A DNA stretch of 7,750 nucleotides from Treponema sp. UBA4267 (GTDB lineage: Bacteria > Spirochaetota > Spirochaetia > Treponematales > Treponemataceae), in assembly GCA_002395155.1 (NCBI GenBank), contig DGWD01000014.1, forward strand, positions 1-7,750, in the 5' to 3' direction. The translations under genes and the position numbers were made by a program. The notes below the pieces were generated by a model. That model searched no databases. It was not told the DNA's origin and saw nothing but the letters and a program-made list of their open reading frames with translations. Shown here one piece after another: positions 6,279 through 7,750 of the stretch (position 1 is the first letter of the stretch; each line of letters starts with the position of its first letter).

Positions 6279-6418
6279 TTTAATAAAAATACTAACTTAA
6301 AGATGTCGCTCGATGAATCTCGCGACACGCGATTTGGAGGAAAATCCTAAACTGACCCTGGCAGATCAGTTTTTAACGGATTTACGATAAGAGCGGGTTC
6401 AAGTCCGACAATCGGCTT
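6257..6418 (+). repeat. direct repeat of the tRNA-Thr 3' end
   Basis: The 23 bases at 6257-6279 (T-loop half, acceptor 3' strand and one base beyond the discriminator) recur without a mismatch at 6396-6418, offset 139 bases. Neither flank matches. The arrangement resembles the rtT repeats after E. coli tyrT, which carry a copy of the tRNA 3' end, and also resembles a tRNA attachment-site scar. No integrase gene is in view. Confidence 0.85.
6301..6418 (+). ncRNA. structured tRNA-like segment (pseudo-tRNA or ncRNA)
   Basis: The segment between the tRNA and the terminator folds into several perfect small stems: TGTCGC 6304-6309 with GCGACA 6322-6327 (or, alternatively, TCGCG 6320-6324 with CGCGA 6328-6332); AGGA 6338-6341 with TCCT 6345-6348; and AAACTGA 6349-6355 with TCAGTTT 6366-6372. 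The last stem encloses CCCTGGCAGA, which closely resembles the D arm of the upstream tRNA-Thr, and the 3' end is an exact tRNA-Thr 3' end. CGATT at 6330-6334 could pair with AATCG at 6410-6414 as a shortened acceptor stem. The T stem is weakened (GCGGG against CCGAC) and no convincing anticodon arm exists, so it is not a standard tRNA. A decayed tRNA-Thr duplicate or a tRNA-derived small RNA are the two best readings. Confidence 0.5.
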
Positions 6419-6433
6419 GATTAAATAGAAAGG

Positions 6434-6466
6434 AACTGGAATAAGAAATTATTCCAGTTTTTTTTT
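6434..6466 (+). terminator. rho-independent terminator after the tRNA region
   Basis: AACTGGAATA (6434-6443) pairs perfectly with TATTCCAGTT (6450-6459) around a 6-base loop, and a run of nine T residues spans 6458-6466. It is the only terminator after the CNB gene start at 4936, so the CNB gene, tRNA-Thr and the structured segment may form one transcription unit. The ten bases of its 5' arm also occur at 6183-6192, just before the tRNA. Confidence 0.92.
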
Positions 6467-6575
6467 ATTTTAAACTAATTAAAAATGGATTTGAAGTAAT
6501 TACCACGGATGGCTGAGAGACTTTTTTAATCACTATTTTATCAGAAAATTGCTTCTTTCTACTTGGCTTTTTCTA

Positions 6576-6604
6576 TTGAACGACCATTCAAATTTCATTA
6601 TATT
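6576..6604 (+). promoter_or_regulatory. putative promoter of the PEP carboxykinase gene
   Basis: TTGAAC (6576-6581) and TATATT (6599-6604) are separated by exactly 17 bases, a good sigma70-type layout, giving a start near 6611 and a leader of about 52 bases. The leader contains a small stem, GTCTCT 6623-6628 with AGAGGC 6632-6637 (one G-U pair), upstream of the ribosome binding site AAGGAG at 6651-6656. Confidence 0.55.
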
Positions 6605-6662
6605 TAATCTGAGTATATTAGGGTCTCTTGGAGAGGCTAGTATATAAATTAAGGAGTTCTAA

Positions 6663-7750
6663 ATGACAGTTAATGACATTAAACATGCTGGTATTAAAGC
6701 ATGGGTAGAAGAATGTGTTAAGATGTGTGAACCTGACAATGTTGTAGTTGTTGATGGTTCAAAAAAAGAGTATGACGAATTGATGCAGAAATGTGTAAAA
6801 GCAGGTCTTGCTACTCCATTGAAAGCTAAGGAAAATTGTTTCTTGTTCCGTTCACTTCCAAGTGATGTTGCCCGCGTTGAATCTCGTACATTCATCTCTT
6901 CTAAGAAGGAAGAAGATGCTGGTCCTACAAACCACTGGATTGATCCTGTAGAACTCAAAGCTACAATGAAAGGACTTTATACAGGTTGTATGCATGGACG
7001 TACAATGTATGTAATTCCATTCTGTATGGGACCTCTTGGATCTCCAATTGCAAAATACGGTATTGAACTTACAGACTCTGAATACGTTGTTTTGAACATG
7101 GATATCATGACACGTGCCGGTGAAAAGGTATGGCAGTACCTCGGTACAGATGGTGACTGGGTACCATGTCTCCACTCTGTTGGTAAGCCACTCAACAATG
7201 GCGAAACAGACAACGGAATCTGGCCTTGTGCTGATGTTGAACACAAATATATTTCACAGTTCCCAGAAGAACACCTTGTTTGGTCTTACGGTTCTGGATA
7301 CGGTGGAAACGCTCTTCTTGGAAAGAAATGTTTCGCTCTTCGTATTGCAACTGTTATCGCTCGTGAAGAGGGATGGCTTGCAGAACACATGCTTATTCTT
7401 AAGCTCACAAACCCTAAGGGTGAAGTTAAATATGTAACAGGTGCTTTCCCAAGTGCTTGTGGTAAAACAAACCTCGCTATGTTGATTCCTACTATCCCAG
7501 GATGGAAGGTTGAAACTGTAGGTGATGATATTGCATGGATGAAGTTCGGAAAAGACGGACGCCTTTATGCTATCAACCCAGAAGCAGGTTTCTTCGGAGT
7601 TGCTCCAGGAACTTCTGCTGAATCTAACAAGAACGCTCTTATTTCTGCTGAAAAGAATACTATCTATACTAACTGTGCTCTTACTGAAGACGGTGATGTA
7701 TGGTGGGAAGGAATTGGATATCCTGCAAAGGGTAAGCTTGTTGACTGGAA
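6663..7750 (+). CDS. pckG: phosphoenolpyruvate carboxykinase (GTP), 3' end beyond window
   Basis: The frame is open from ATG 6663 to the right edge (362 complete codons), about 60 percent of the usual family length of roughly 600 residues. The enzyme interconverts oxaloacetate + GTP with phosphoenolpyruvate + CO2 + GDP in the cytoplasm. The GTP-type is shown by FPSACGKTN (262-270), the P-loop containing the reactive cysteine (Cys266) and Lys268-Thr269, and by GDDIAWM (287-293), which supplies metal-binding aspartates. SRTFI around Arg75 matches the substrate-binding N-terminal region, and GPLGSP and YGSGYGGNALLGKK are also typical. AAGGAG lies 6 bases before the ATG. In fermentative anaerobes the enzyme often runs in the carboxylating direction towards succinate; that is inference here. 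Codons end in C more often than in the neighbouring genes (TAC, AAC, CTC, ATC), consistent with high expression. Confidence 0.95.
   Translation, partial: MTVNDIKHAGIKAWVEECVKMCEPDNVVVVDGSKKEYDELMQKCVKAGLATPLKAKENCFLFRSLPSDVARVESRTFISSKKEEDAGPTNHWIDPVELKATMKGLYTGCMHGRTMYVIPFCMGPLGSPIAKYGIELTDSEYVVLNMDIMTRAGEKVWQYLGTDGDWVPCLHSVGKPLNNGETDNGIWPCADVEHKYISQFPEEHLVWSYGSGYGGNALLGKKCFALRIATVIAREEGWLAEHMLILKLTNPKGEVKYVTGAFPSACGKTNLAMLIPTIPGWKVETVGDDIAWMKFGKDGRLYAINPEAGFFGVAPGTSAESNKNALISAEKNTIYTNCALTEDGDVWWEGIGYPAKGKLVDW

Noticed and set aside
6499..6525. GGCTGAGAG-like string suggesting a TPP riboswitch
   Set aside because: Only the short CTGAGA-type motif is present; the second conserved half with CCTGAT and the closing stem are missing, and PEP carboxykinase is not a thiamine gene.
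6659..7437. Several frames on both strands inside the PEP carboxykinase region
   Set aside because: The +1 frame from 6663 encodes an unmistakable, uninterrupted GTP-type PEP carboxykinase; the others are overlaps without signals.
1..7750. Mobile elements, CRISPR arrays, toxin-antitoxin or defence genes
   Set aside because: No transposase, integrase, spaced direct-repeat array or defence-type domain appears in any reading frame of the window.

Overview
The window looks like chromosomal DNA of a low-GC, host-associated spirochaete, most likely a gut or rumen Treponema. This rests on overall gene style: a spirochaete-type lipobox, a two-module cyclic-nucleotide-binding protein, a GTP-type PEP carboxykinase, a tRNA without encoded CCA, and A/T-rich spacers with purine-rich ribosome binding sites. 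No species call is possible from the sequence alone. No mobile-element gene, CRISPR array or phage gene is visible.

Layout. (1) Positions 1-94 are an AT-rich spacer with no recognisable 23S end, followed by a complete 5S rRNA (95-208) and a T-run terminator. (2) Positions 216-655 hold no convincing gene. They contain a 15-nt perfect complement of the 5S 3' half (246-260), a conspicuously GC-rich, self-complementary element (about 292-458), and then an AT-rich promoter/leader with several palindromes. (3) Positions 656-3898 are a three-gene carbohydrate (CUT1-type) ABC importer operon: lipoprotein binding protein, then two MalF/MalG-like permeases, ending in a strong terminator. No ATPase gene is present, so the importer presumably borrows one encoded elsewhere. 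(4) Positions 3965-4840 on the minus strand encode a PHP-family phosphoesterase convergent with the importer. (5) A tight divergent promoter region precedes a plus-strand regulator-like protein (4936-6180) with two cyclic-nucleotide-binding modules, a TPR-like linker and a Crp-type winged helix. (6) Twenty-five bases after its stop lies tRNA-Thr(CGU). The last 23 nt of this tRNA region recur exactly 139 nt downstream at the end of a structured, tRNA-like segment, followed by a strong terminator. (7) A separate promoter and short leader drive phosphoenolpyruvate carboxykinase (GTP), which runs off the right edge.

Together the protein genes suggest carbohydrate uptake and fermentative central metabolism in an anaerobe; the CNB regulator might link the two, but nothing in the sequence proves that. 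The most unusual parts are the non-coding ones: the partial tRNA-Thr duplication with its tRNA-like insert, and the 5S-complementary, structured region downstream of the 5S gene.
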